From Ligula intestinalis (lineage: Eukaryota; Platyhelminthes; Cestoda; Diphyllobothriidea; Diphyllobothriidae), in NCBI GenBank assembly GCA_036362985.1, contig JAYGXS010000005.1:47675244-47739243 (forward strand): a stretch of DNA of 64,000 nucleotides, in the 5' to 3' direction. Each line of letters opens with the position of its first letter. Position 1 is the first letter of the stretch. Positions 46,150 to 55,839 of this stretch are shown piece after piece. A program made the translations under genes and the position numbers. Under the pieces are notes generated by a model. The model was given only the letters and a program-made list of their open reading frames with translations, made no database searches and was not told the origin of the DNA.

Positions 46150-46890
46150 AGCAAGAGATTTTTTCTCTGCCTCATCTAGTATGCACTCCTAACTTTCAAC
46201 GCTCTGGACCTGTGACTGATGCCATCTAGCTAAACTAGTTTAAAGTCCGAATTTTTCGTAACTTGCTCCACTATGCATTTTCAAAAAGGCAAAGTTATCC
46301 TTCGAGTTCGTTTAAAAACCATACATTATATGCAGCATTGGATTTCTGTCAGGCTTTTGGGGGCCGGGTAAGCTCTGGGTTGAATCGGTTCAGTGCATTG
46401 ATTGCTGTTCCGTTTGCAGCTTTTCAGTCATATCCTTAGAAAACACGGATTTGCTGCGTTCCCATCTACCCATCTTGACCCGAGGGCGCCAACGAATAAG
46501 CTTACGACATCTTCCATTTGTGAAATGGATTTGGGTGGCAAATGACCTTTGTACATCACGCTAGTCTGTGATAAGAGATCTTTCACAGACATACCCCATT
46601 GGAGCTCTCGGAGAGCGAAGACATTAGCGTTCAGCATCTGAAAATAAGATTGGCACAGTAATGTGACTGATTGAGTCAGTGGAGTTAACTAGGCTAAATT
46701 GGCGCGCCGTTTTCGCAAGCATACCGAGTGTAATCCTAAGATTCTGTATACCTTAGATCATAAATATTTGCACAAACTTGTCAGCTGATGGCCACATCGA
46801 GCAAAACCAACAAGGTTGCATTATTTTCGATGCCAATAAGGGACGTTACTGCTACAAGATCGAAGTATCCAAACAGTTAAGATAATTCGA
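46150..46890. other. anonymous sequence, no gene seen
   Basis: Only short frames; no match elsewhere in the window. Confidence 0.4.
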
Positions 46891-46929
46891 AGCATCGTTT
46901 CCAGGTATAAATTTGAAGATCGCATATAC

Positions 46930-46978
46930 AGCAGAATTTAATGGAACCACAAAATTTCGCGAGTGCTCATCAGCTGCC
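46930..46978 (-). ncRNA. hammerhead ribozyme candidate, complete type I fold
   Basis: On the minus strand helix I GGCAG (46974-46978) pairs with CUGCU (46930-46934), including one G-U. The core CUGAUGA (46967-46973) has no extra base. Helix II is GC/GC around ACUC, then GAAA; helix III is AUUU/AAAU, with AUU as the cleavage triplet directly before CUGCU. All conserved core positions are present. Its inverted partner lies at 48660-48705. Confidence 0.6.
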
Positions 46979-47079
46979 TCCTTTCGCTGCATAAAGTGAG
47001 TAACGAATGAGAAAATTAAAAATTGAATTCATGCAGAAAAATTGATACAAACAGCAAGGTCACAAAAAGGGCCAAGAGG

Positions 47080-47515
47080 CTGTAGCGGGTCGTGCCTGGC
47101 TGACTAGCTCGCGTCGAAGTGCAGTTTCTCAAACGCTCACCGATGTGCTTTCTCGACGTCTCGATCAGCCAATCATAGTTCTCGCATCTATGAGGCGACG
47201 AATGAGGAGCTTGCGCGCGTGCCCGACGCAAGTTGCCTCTCTGCCTAAAATCTCCAGGCCAACCTAGCCAATGAAAGATCCCCCTCTCTCTGTCTTCTGG
47301 CCCGACTACTCTAAGACCTTACTTGGGCCCGATCAACCTACTGATCGGACGTGTCTCTCCCGAGTCAATCTATTCTCCTCTTCCGCTGTGTACACAATAA
47401 ATTGTTCCACCTACTCTGGCCTTTAAAGACTCCTCTTTTCCACTAAGTAGCCATGGTCTGAAGATCGCAGTTGCACGGTTAGACTCACTTAATCCCCTGC
47501 GATAAGGCAACCTAA
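47080..47515 (-). repeat. repeat family E, minus orientation
   Basis: The reverse complement of this stretch begins TTATCGCAGGGGATTAAGTG and ends with ACTAGTCAGCCAGGCACGAC-like sequence. It matches 49738-50165 closely (AGCCAGGCACGACCCGCT against CGGCCAGGCACGACCCACT), but is opposite in orientation. Confidence 0.7.
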
Positions 47516-47599
47516 GAAAGTTAAACTCTGTGGGCATCAAAAAACGGGTTAAAACGTCTAAGGCAAAAATTTTGGGAAAAAGAATGCGTAAGCAGGGAG

Positions 47600-48270
47600 C
47601 CGGTGTTATCACGGCAGAATTAGATTCACCAAATGCTCCAGTTGTTTACATAGGTCAGGTTTAAGCCGCCGTACGTAGGCTGCCTCTAGGTAACGAAGGT
47701 ACGTGTTATTCGTGCACGATCAAGTATTCGGAAGGAAGTGTTGTGGTCCACAGAATGGACCGTATCTAACAAATGTTCGGTAATGGAGGAACGAGACGTT
47801 CTAAGTTCCCGTTTGAAAAGCCGACAAGGCAAATGCTCACTAGCTTTGGCTGCCAATTGCCTTTGTGTTCGCCCTATGTACTTGTATCCACATGTGCATG
47901 TAAATTCATAAACCCAGGTTGAAGTGGCGTAAAAGGGTAAGGCATCCTTCGCAATTGGAATCGGAAGGTTCTTTGTCGAGTTATAAAATAGGAACTCTGC
48001 AGCAAAGTAGGTCCTTTCAATGGTGTTGCGTAAGCGTCTCTTGTTTGTGTTTAAGATGGTCACCCTTAAATGGCAAGGATATGAAAACGGACTTTTTTGG
48101 AACTAACTGTTCCATAAACTTTTTCCATATGGGTTTTTATACTTGTCAATAAACTGAGCTGTGTAACCACGCTTAAGTAGAGTTTCCTTGAGGCTGACAA
48201 TTTCTGCATTTAGTTTATCCATTGAACAGATTTTGGTAGTCCTCTGGAAGAGGGTGCAAAGTCAGTTACG
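47600..48270 (-). pseudogene. PLE C-terminal fragment, distinct subfamily
   Basis: On the minus strand MDKLNAEIVSLKETLLKRGY and TAQFIDKYK (post-RT motif) are followed by a stop after SLWNS. Next come KNLPIPIAKDALPFYATSTW and the nuclease VYEFTCTCGYKYIGRTQRQL with AKASEHLPCRLFKRE, and the tail HNTSFRILDRARITRTF. The YIG box is intact. Sequence differs clearly from the 52-58 kb subfamily, showing at least three PLE lineages in the window. The reverse transcriptase catalytic part is missing. Confidence 0.8.
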
Positions 48271-48332
48271 TTTCCAGTGCAAAGGAACAATACTGCCCTT
48301 CCCATGTTTTTGTTATGGAAAGCTCTGCATGT

Positions 48333-48481
48333 TATGGAGACTGTATACTAGTTTATAAAGTCTTCTCAGAGCGCTCCGCACTTGCTGAAGTTCAAGGTTC
48401 TTCAGAAGTATCCTAGTATGTATTTGCACTCAGGGTCAAGGTGACCTCCATTAGAAACAGTTAATTGTGCTGACTATACTG
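48333..48481 (+). repeat. 149-bp direct repeat, copy 2
   Basis: This is the partner of 45995-46143. The minus strand reads RILLKNLELQQVRSALRRLY in one phase, which may be degraded PLE coding sequence, but this is uncertain. Confidence 0.75.
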
Positions 48482-48659
48482 TTCCCTGTTTGCACATTCT
48501 TCTTTCCCACGGTCTTTTGATGCCCACCGCGTTTAACTTCCCTACGTTATTGATTGCCTCTTGGCCATTTCTTGTAACCTTGCTGTTTGTATCGAGTTTT
48601 CCGTATGAATTTAATTTGGTATTTTCTCATTCAATACTCACTTTATGCAGCGAGAGAAT

Positions 48660-48705
48660 GCAGCTGATGAACATTCGCGAAATTTATGGTTTCAATAAAT
48701 TCTGC
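48660..48705 (+). ncRNA. hammerhead ribozyme candidate, inverted partner
   Basis: Helix I GCAG (48660-48663) pairs with CUGC (48702-48705). CUGAUGA is at 48664-48670 and GAAA at 48679-48682. Helix III AUUUA/UAAAU forms five pairs around a UGGUUUCAA loop, with AUU as cleavage triplet ending at 48701. Helix II has one A-C mismatch (AC/GC) relative to the partner (GC/GC), so activity may be reduced. Confidence 0.55.
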
Positions 48706-48979
48706 TGTATACGTAACTTCCGCTAATTCGTCAAATCGACCATATCGAGGTTTTGAATTAACGTGCAGTGTGTGTGTCCTCCTCGTGTCCTTTATTGAAG
48801 ACAATTGCACACGTGACCAAGTCCAGAGGTCAGTTACCCTGGGGTTGGTTCGCAGAATCTCCGCTCGAAGCGTGAATGCAGGCCTGCAGCCCGAACGGAA
48901 AAGCATTTCGCTCTGTTGCGCACGCATACACACAGGGAATCGTGCATGGTACATCTGGAAAAAGGAAGCATTGTAATTT

Positions 48980-49735
48980 AAGATTTGCATCAAGTGCACA
49001 ACTGCATCTGTATTTTAAAATTCCACACGCAGTTACCGGTGTCTACTGCCGTTGAAGAAAAATGCAGCTTGGCCTGACCCCATAGTCATGCCAGTTTCAT
49101 TTTTCTGTCATAGAATATGAGAAAAACGGAACGAAACGGAACGTTCCAGAATATCCAGATCGCTAAAGCAATTGCTGAAAGGAGGATCTTCAAAATGAAA
49201 TGCCTTCAGTACCCCTAGATTGCGCTTTGAAATTTTTATCATAGGTATAACTGTAAGCCTTTTTTAATTTTGTAGAGTTCAACCTTCAAAAATATGACTA
49301 CAAGTCTAAAGCTCATTCTTTAAAACTTCCGATGAGTTGGATTGACCTACAGTTGTATCACGCTGCACAAAGGCTTTTCTACTGAATCTTTTCCAAATAC
49401 AGACGATGTCTCTTTGCGTCTATAGTAGAAAATTTAAGATTGTCGAATGTAGCTGAGTGCATATCGACGTACCAAACTAGCATTTGGTTGAGCGATTTAA
49501 AGCCTTACCTTCTGAGAATAATTATGTCCGTCAGTGACCAATCTCATACTTTTTTAACTGAAATTCTGAATTGCATTTTGGATCAGGAAAGCTTAGTCAA
49601 TTTTGCTTGTACGTTCCATCATCGCGCTGCACAATGACACCAAACTATGGGCCCATCAGATTGCCGGCTTGCGAACGTCTTTCTATGTGACCTTCTGTGA
49701 AAACCACATCAGTTAAAAATGACTGCCTAAGTAGT
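48980..49735. other. anonymous AT-rich sequence, no gene seen
   Basis: Nothing recognised on either strand. Confidence 0.4.
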
Positions 49736-49737
49736 AT

Positions 49738-50165
49738 ACCGCAGGGGGTTAAGTGAGTCAAACCTAGCAACTGCGATCTGCAAACCATGGTTACCTAGTG
49801 CAGAAGATAAGTCCGTAAATGCCCGAGTAGTGGGAAGAATGTATTGTGTACACAAAGGCGAGGAGAATAGATAAGGGAAGTCTGACTTGGCGAGCCTATA
49901 ATCGAAAGGAGAGCCAGCCGCAGTCCAAGTGGGGTCTTAGCAGCAATCCTGCCAGAAGACAGAGAGAGCACGTCCATTGGCTAGGTCGATCTGGAGATTT
50001 TGGGTAAGGAAGCAGCTTGCGTCGGGAACGCGGGCAAGCTTGCTATTCGTCGCTTGGCTTAAACCGCGTAGATGCGGGAACTGTGACTGGCTGATCGAGA
50101 CGTCGAAAACCACGTCGGTGAGCCTTTTGGAAAGTGCACTTCGATGCGAGCTAGTCGGCCAGGCA
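49738..50165 (+). repeat. repeat family E, full copy
   Basis: It starts TACCGCAGGGGGTTAAGTGA and ends with GCGAGCTAGTCGGCCAGGC. It is the best reference copy in the window together with 47080-47515. It contains frames on both strands without domains. Confidence 0.7.
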
Positions 50166-50189
50166 CGACCCACTACAAGTATGCATTTG

Positions 50190-51150
50190 CATATTTACTT
50201 GAAGTACGCAAATAAATTTAGCTGATGCTTATCGAAAAAAATGCATCCAAATATACCCCTTACTGTACTCATTTCATAGTCAATTACTTTTCTTCAAGGG
50301 TTATCCTCAGAGAAAGGACACGCTTCGGTTTTACACATTTTCCAACTATGCGCTGGTTAGACTGCCGAGCGCTCAAGTAACTACCATCATATCGGTTCTT
50401 TTTTTATAAATGTTCATCATTAAATGTGCAGAATTCTCGAAATCGATAAGAAAAGTGGTATGAGCACTAGACTGTGTCTGCTTATTTTCATAGACAAATC
50501 TATTATCTTCCTGGCACACAAAGTTTACAACTTGTAGACTGAAATACATAAAGTCAGATCTGGCTCAACATCATTCTGGAATCGGACGACATGTTAAAAA
50601 CAGAACTGTGTGTTTTCTTTAAGTATAAAGTTGTCTCCTTCCAAGTGAATACGAGAAACGGTATTCTGGCCATGGTTTCTATCAAGTATATATTTTAATT
50701 TATAGGGTAGCCGAAAATAAATAGCAAATTGCATATTATTTAGTGTTACTGAGGGTAGAATTTGCCCGCAGAACAAGATTGTATCCATTCGTATCTGACC
50801 TATTACAGAATTATGTCGAGAGACAGTCTACGTTAAAGTTACTTTTAAGTGGTCCCTCCTAGGTGGTAGCACCTTTGAGAAGTTTGGTCCTCAATCCGTG
50901 GGACCAGCCACTGGCTTCTGATCATCGGTTGTTGATCTGGATCAGAGATCGGGGACCTTTTTGATTCAGAGCGCCCAGAAAGTAAATATTTTGAAATATA
51001 TTTCAGTGAAAGCCATATCATATATTTTAAAATTTAATTCAATCAAATCTGATTAAATTCCGCTACGCTCCTCGGTAGTGGCACGTCACTGGAGCAACCC
51101 AAACCACAAGATCTCAAATTGCTAATTCCGTTTCTGTTACTTTTTCCTAC
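50190..51150. other. anonymous AT-rich sequence, no gene seen
   Basis: Nothing recognised on either strand. Confidence 0.4.
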
Positions 51151-51152
51151 TC

Positions 51153-51200
51153 ATGTCGCTGATGATGAATCCGCGACGGGTGTCAAAACTTCAGGCGAAT
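51153..51200 (+). ncRNA. hammerhead-like motif with altered GAAA
   Basis: CUGAUGA at 51159-51165, an extra U, GAAUCC helix II arm around GCGAC with a degraded partner GGGUGUC, then AAAAC instead of GAAAC. It is followed by the family end TTCAGGCGAATAAACG and CAGCAATCGAGTC. Probably inactive. Confidence 0.35.
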
Positions 51201-51539
51201 AAACGTATTGTTCCAGCAATCGAGTCTTCTTCGTCTCAATTCCAATTTTATCTGAGAGATCCAGATGCAATCGCCAAGAGGGCCACACCTGACTTGCAAG
51301 CCATACGTTCCCAACATCTGCTCTAGATGAAGCTGACTACCAAAATAGTACTGTGACTTACCTTCGAAACCCGCAGTCTTATACGACCGATGTTTGTCCA
51401 TCAGCAACTTCCAACGCCAACAAATGAGAAACGATTAATTCAGTTGTCTCACACTGGGCTCATCAGGTAAGAGCGAACAGTAGATTTCGGTGTGGACGGC
51501 ACTTTGCTACAGAAGCAAATCAGGTCATCGCTTGACACT

Positions 51540-51965
51540 AAACGTCCTCAGGTGCGCCAAAATATCCATACGAGAGCAAACCGAACGCAAGGATTGCAAA
51601 CGAAGAAGCTCCCACGACAAGCCGGCCACAAGGAAGACAGGGTTACCGGGACCCTCTACCGGGTGACAAGGCGCCACACTAATTGCTGTTCATGACCCCT
51701 GCTCCACTGACAGCTAATTGGCGCACACCACTATAGTCGCCCCCGACTTCACTAACAGCCAATTGCCCTACTCCGTCATCCTTTTTGATAGCTATTTCTA
51801 ACGCCTTGAAAAGCTGAGGATTTCTGACAGTTGATAGGCCTATGGCAACTAAAATTATCCTCTTTTTGGTTGCTACTTCTCACTCCTGAAGATGGACTCC
51901 TGTTAGAGTTCAAAAACGCAGGACAGTAAATTATTTGACGCAGTGCTCGACACGTCTTTTTCCTT
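51540..51965 (+). pseudogene. PLE nuclease tail and 3' end, same subfamily as 9340-11160
   Basis: The + strand ends a nuclease-tail frame with GTLYRVTRRHTNCCS (compare LGTRRYTNYCS at 9659). It is followed by a short C-rich tract and the CUGAAGA hammerhead-like block at 51886-51915, whose GGACUC/GAGUUC stem keeps pairing through a G-U. The GAAA is changed to AAAA. The nuclease core is missing. Confidence 0.6.
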
Positions 51966-51989
51966 ATCCAAATATCCATATGTATGAAG

Positions 51990-52500
51990 AATGATCAGTG
52001 CACATTTTTGCTACCAGCTTATACACTACGAAATTTACCCGTTATCCAGCCTCTCTGTCTTTTTATCGTTAAGCAGGGGTTAAAACTGAAAGCCAAACTG
52101 TCTCTGTTGATTTGACTGTGTTTTAAGCGCACCACTGAAGACAGATCTACCAGCAGCAGGTCACATTTTCGATCGGTTACCATTTATCCTTCCCATGGCG
52201 AATTCAATTCTATACCTCCTGCAGTAATTTCGATTGTAGACTTCAAAATGCTTCCACAGTTCGGTGACGTTATGCTGCTGACAGCTTTTTTTATTCTCCA
52301 GAGGCCGTAGATGGACGGATATCCAGTAACCTTGAATGTAATGATTGCAAGAATATCGTTTGTGGTGGAATCTCGGTCCAATAAAAGCGAAGTGGGACTT
52401 ACTTGTTTTTATGTACATAATTCAAACAAGCTTTGCATCTCAAAGGCCATTGGGTACCTACAGCCTAACTAATAATGGCCATTTATTACGATTTTAAGGT
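51990..52500. other. anonymous sequence, no gene seen
   Basis: Two overlapping minus frames of 65-85 codons (52161-52418) have no recognisable domain. Confidence 0.4.
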
Positions 52501-53240
52501 TTAACGTTGCGAAAATCCCCATTCGATAATTCAGAAGCACAGTTGGCGAGCATACGTTTACTTTCGATAAATTCCCTTTGGGCCATTACATTTATATGGA
52601 AGGGGAAGGTAAAGGGTAACAAGCCATCAATTAATTATCGTTCTAATAAACTTAGTCTTGGAAATGGGGGCTTGGGGTTTGGGTTGATAAAAAATGGGTA
52701 GTGACAGGGTAATAAGAAGAGGGAGAGGGGAAAGAGCGCCTGGAAAATGCTGGTAGTTCTGCGGCCGTTGGTCATGCTAAACTTGGGGCCTGAAGAAGGT
52801 TCTTCTGCGCGTACAACACCGGCTTCATCAGGCGAATGGCCGTGGCCTCCGCTGTTGCCAGCAGCCGTTGACCCAGGGACTTCGGGTAATCTGGTGAGAC
52901 CTTGTAGATCACCTTAAAGGTTCCGTTCGGGTCAACATGGTGTCCAGAGTCCCCATATGAGCAAGAATGAAACTGCTGATGTTCCTGACTTCGCCTTTGT
53001 TAAGCCATGCTGGCAGGTGCTCCCGTATCCTCTTGGATAAGCGCCGGCTCCTGTGACCTATGTAACTTGCTCCACAGGAACAAGTAAATGAGTAACTGCA
53101 CATGGAAGTGGTCTGGGCTGGCAGCTTATCCTTACCTTTGCCGTGTATGACCGGGTTTGTTGAGAATAACTACCGAACTTTCGCCGCTGGGAAGGTTCGT
53201 GATACGGCTTGGTTAAGGCGTCGGCTTACCAGTTCACTGT
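52500..53240 (-). pseudogene. PLE GIY-YIG nuclease with 3' end
   Basis: On the minus strand SRTFPAAKVR, the linker GKGKDKLPAQTTSMCSYSFT, then CSCGASYIGHRSRRLSKRIR with EHLPAWLNKGEVRNISSFIL form the GIY-YIG core. After a frameshift it continues VIYKVSPDYPKSLGQRLLAT and KPVLYAQKNLLQAP. This is the same subfamily as the near-full-length element, and the serine in QTTSMC shows the ancestral residue at the third nonsense codon of that element. The 3' end at 52500-52590 includes a hammerhead remnant. Confidence 0.85.
52545..52584 (-). ncRNA. degenerate hammerhead remnant
   Basis: Helix I GGC/GCC and helix III AGUA/UGCU are retained and GAAA is present, but the CUGACGA core reads CCAAAGG. It is useful as a comparative sequence for helix III covariation. 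Confidence 0.4.
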
Positions 53241-53249
53241 TCAAATAAA

Positions 53250-53900
53250 AGAATGACTTATCATGAGTCTACTGGCATGAGCGGCCCGAATGTGTACCAA
53301 GAAATGCGTGTAAACTAAAGATTAATTAAAAAGTCTACTATAGCTTTTTTTTCAAAGTGCAAATCCACTGGACTCTGCTTCAGTTATCCTTGTACTAAAC
53401 ACTTGTCAAACTCTTTGGAATAAAAGACGCATTGCGCCCCTAGCCTAATTAGAAAGTAACTAGACGATGCTGAAGATTCCAAGAGCGAAGATTATAATAA
53501 AAACCATTTTTACTATTTAGTGCGTCTTCTATTTCGAATGTGGATGACGTAGTATACTGTATCGTCTTGCATTAAATATAAACAGATAAATTTGACTATG
53601 ATCTCCAGAATGAGGCTGTATCGATTAATCAAGAAGGATAAAAGAACTTTCAAAAATCCACATACTTTGTCGGGAAGATGGGATATATTTTTGGAGAATG
53701 GTGGACTGCAAACATGCATTTCTAAAGGAAATCTTTGCAGCAATACATAAAATGTCGCAGTACACTTACTTAAAGAAAAACAGTTTACAGGTGCACTTAG
53801 GAGCATCGATAGTACTGAAATCATCAGTTAACTCCTGTTTTCTATTCACGAATGCAGTAGATTGCCTAAATCATTATATGTGAATGTCGAACGTTTGAGA
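53250..53900. other. anonymous AT-rich sequence, no gene seen
   Basis: A 103-codon minus frame (53513-53824) has no recognisable domain. Nothing else was found. Confidence 0.4.
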
Positions 53901-53953
53901 TTGTTATTTTAGAATTGTGAAAATTCCCATCAGAGAGTTCAGAAGTCCAGTTT

Positions 53954-53993
53954 GGCGAGTATACGTGTACTTTTGAAAAAGTCTCGTCAGGCC
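53954..53993 (-). ncRNA. hammerhead-ribozyme-like motif with mutated G12
   Basis: On the minus strand helix I GGC (53991-53993) pairs with GCC (53954-53956). CUGACGA is intact (53984-53990), helix II GA...UC follows, but GAAA reads AAAA. Helix III AGUA/UACU differs from AACA/UGUU of the 55.8-kb copy while keeping all four pairs. The triplet is CUC. The lost G predicts an inactive ribozyme, but the compensatory helix III supports the fold. Confidence 0.5.
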
Positions 53994-54123
53994 TCACGTT
54001 TATATGGAAACTGGGTGCGAGTTTAAACGTGTTCGTCTTTTCGGACAAGTGAGTAGTGGGAATGGGGGGTGGGGGTCGATAAGAAAAGGCTGGTTGTAAG
54101 GGTAGGGTTTGATGAAGCAGTCT

Positions 54124-54156
54124 AGGGGAGAGGAGGGGGGAGGAGGGGGGAGGGAG
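54124..54156 (+). repeat. G-rich tract (C-rich on the element's sense strand)
   Basis: Runs of four to six G separated by A or GA form a potential G-quadruplex. It lies between the nuclease stop region and the ribozyme, as in the other PLE copies. Confidence 0.6.
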
Positions 54157-54199
54157 ACAAATATAGCGTGGATGGCTGCATGGTGCTAAGTGACTGTGG

Positions 54200-54635
54200 G
54201 CCACGCCATTTGTGGGGCTTGTAAGAAGTTATTTTGAGCGCACAAAGCGGGCTTCATCAGCCTGAAAGCCATCGCTTCTGCTGTTGCCAGCAGGCGCTGG
54301 CCCAGAGGCTTCACGTAATTTAGGGACCCTTTAGATCACTCGGAAAGCTTCGTTGGGGTCCACCCCATGGCCGGAATCGACCATGTGCGCCAGAATGGAA
54401 CTGTTTATGCTCCTGACTTTACCTTTTCCCAGCCATGCCGGGAGGTGTTCTTTTATTCTTTTGCATGGGCGCCGGCTCGTACGACCAATATATCCTGCTC
54501 CACAGGAACAAGTGAAAGAGTAGATGCACATTGAGGTGGTCTGACCTGGTAACCTATCCTTACCTTCCCCATGTAAGTTTGGGTTGGTTGCGAATAAAAC
54601 TAAACTCTGGCTGCTGCAAAGGTTCTTCCAACGGC
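54200..54635 (-). pseudogene. PLE GIY-YIG nuclease fragment
   Basis: The minus strand reads TNPNLHGEGKDRLPGQTTSM then CIYSFTCSCGAGYIGRTSRR with IKEHLPAWLGKGKVRSINSS, and ILAHMVDSGHGVDPNEAFRV. The GIY-YIG core is intact, including the Tyr, Gly-Tyr-Ile-Gly and Arg positions. After a stop following FRVI, the tail is degraded. It preserves the Tyr that is Cys in the near-full-length element. Confidence 0.85.
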
Positions 54636-54639
54636 TGGG

Positions 54640-54752
54640 AAAATGTGAAGTCAGGAGCATAAACGGCTCTATTCTGGCGCACATGGTCGATTCCGGACAT
54701 GAGGTGGAACCCAAAGAAGCTTTTCGAGTGATCAACAGGGTCCCCCCCAGAT
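54640..54752 (+). pseudogene. inverted PLE nuclease fragment
   Basis: The + strand encodes GKCEVRSINGSILAHMVDSG and HEVEPKEAFRVINRVPP, the segment just after the GIY-YIG core, facing the minus-strand copy. In the near-full-length element the inverted piece comes from a slightly more upstream segment. Confidence 0.75.
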
Positions 54753-54779
54753 TGTTATTTTTTTTATTGAATTGATTTG

Positions 54780-55735
54780 AAGCTCAAAAAGTTACTGAAT
54801 AAAAAGGATTTCCCGTTAAATCAATTGATATCCAAGGTGTTACCTACGCTATTCGACGCTTTCAATCAAAACATCTTCCTTACGTGTGTAGTACTATTAA
54901 AACTTTAACATCGAAACCAGGAAATATTTAAGTGTTTTAAAATTACAGCTTTCTTTTGCGTCCATGAAACACAGGTTAATTCAAGTATGAGAATTTGCTA
55001 TTTTTCAGAAAATAAAGGCAGATTCAGTTTAACCATTATGTTTTTCTAAATTGTTACGAGTTTATGCAATCAAATCCAGTAATTAACTTGTGCGGCTGTT
55101 GTTTGTTTTACCACCCTCATAACTGAGGATCGTAAAAAGCGTACGCAGGAACACCTTCACCAGACCGTAACCTTCCTCTGTCTAGTCCTAAACGAAAAAT
55201 GCCCAAACAATTTCCATCTACAGCTGACTATGAAAGACTACAGGAAGTTGAATTGGAACGGGCTGAAAATCATGGTGTATATTCTGCCACTCTGATCTGC
55301 ATTGGCAATTTTAGAACGTTGGCGAAAACTTAACAAACATATCGAAAACTGCTCCAGTATTCAACGAAGGGTGACCCCTTCAATTGCAACATGTTCTTTA
55401 TACTTTATTTTCAGTGCAGTCAACAAAACGGTCAACATTTTCCAGGTCATCGTGACCTAACGTTCCAAAATGGTAAATTACGTGGATCTTTGACATCGAA
55501 GTATTTAATTTAAGTGCTGTTTTACGAGGTAGCTTGGTATAGAAGGCTTTTTACTCAATCTGAGGCATAAAAAGCTGTTATTTTTGTTGTGGATGATCAA
55601 TTTTCTCGGTACTGAGTTGACATGTTTGTATGCGGCTACAAACATGACTCAAGCAGACAGCTACAATATAAAGTATGTCCCAAACTCAGAATTTGGGTAA
55701 ATGCCTTTAAGAAATACCTTGCATTGAAGGTTTTT
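54780..55735. other. anonymous AT-rich sequence, no gene seen
   Basis: No frames over 60 codons with any resemblance and no repeat partner. This is the pre-insertion host DNA left of the PLE. Confidence 0.45.
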
Positions 55736-55739
55736 ATAA

Positions 55740-55752
55740 GGTTAATTACTAA
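55740..55752. repeat. target-site duplication, left copy
   Basis: GGTTAATTACTAA here is repeated at 58586-58598, exactly flanking the PLE. The last TAA also belongs to the 24-bp terminal repeat of the element, so the true duplication may be 10-13 bases. Confidence 0.7.
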
Positions 55753-55792
55753 CTTTGCGAAAATTCCCATTGAAAATTTCAGAAGATAAATT

Positions 55793-55832
55793 GGCGAACA
55801 TACGTTTGTTTTCGATAAATTCTCGTCAGGCC
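55793..55832 (-). ncRNA. hammerhead ribozyme candidate of the PLE 3' region
   Basis: On the minus strand: helix I GGC (55830-55832) with GCC (55793-55795); core CUGACGA (55823-55829); helix II GA/UC with AUUUA loop; GAAA; helix III AACA/UGUU with AACGUA loop; cleavage triplet UUC (55796-55798). All conserved core positions are present. Homologous sites at 61371-61411, 53954-53993, 52545-52584 and 36243-36282 show changes that keep helix III paired. Helix II is only two pairs, so activity may depend on loop contacts. Hammerheads in Penelope-like elements are established in the literature; this assignment is by eye. Confidence 0.65.
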
Positions 55833-55839
55833 TTTACAT

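Larger units (their letters stand above)
46895..48725 (-). mobile_element. 5'-truncated PLE bracketed by inverted ends
   Basis: The minus-strand coding relic 47600-48270 is followed by an end at 46895-47075 and preceded by an inverted copy of that end at 48550-48725 (+). The pair is recognised by TTCTGCTGTATACG and its complement, by CUGAUGA-containing blocks, and by AATTTAATTTGGTATTTTCTC-type sequence. Family E (47080-47515) is inserted between coding relic and 3' end. The 149-bp repeat copy 48333-48481 also lies inside. Confidence 0.6.
53900..54755 (-). mobile_element. 5'-truncated PLE with inverted nuclease fragment at its 5' end
   Basis: Minus-strand nuclease sequence (54200-54635) is followed by a C-rich tract and hammerhead end (53915-54160). 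Upstream it is fused to an inverted + strand nuclease fragment (54640-54752). It is the third same-strand copy of this subfamily within 6 kb (with 52.5-53.2 and 55.75-58.59 kb). Confidence 0.7.
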
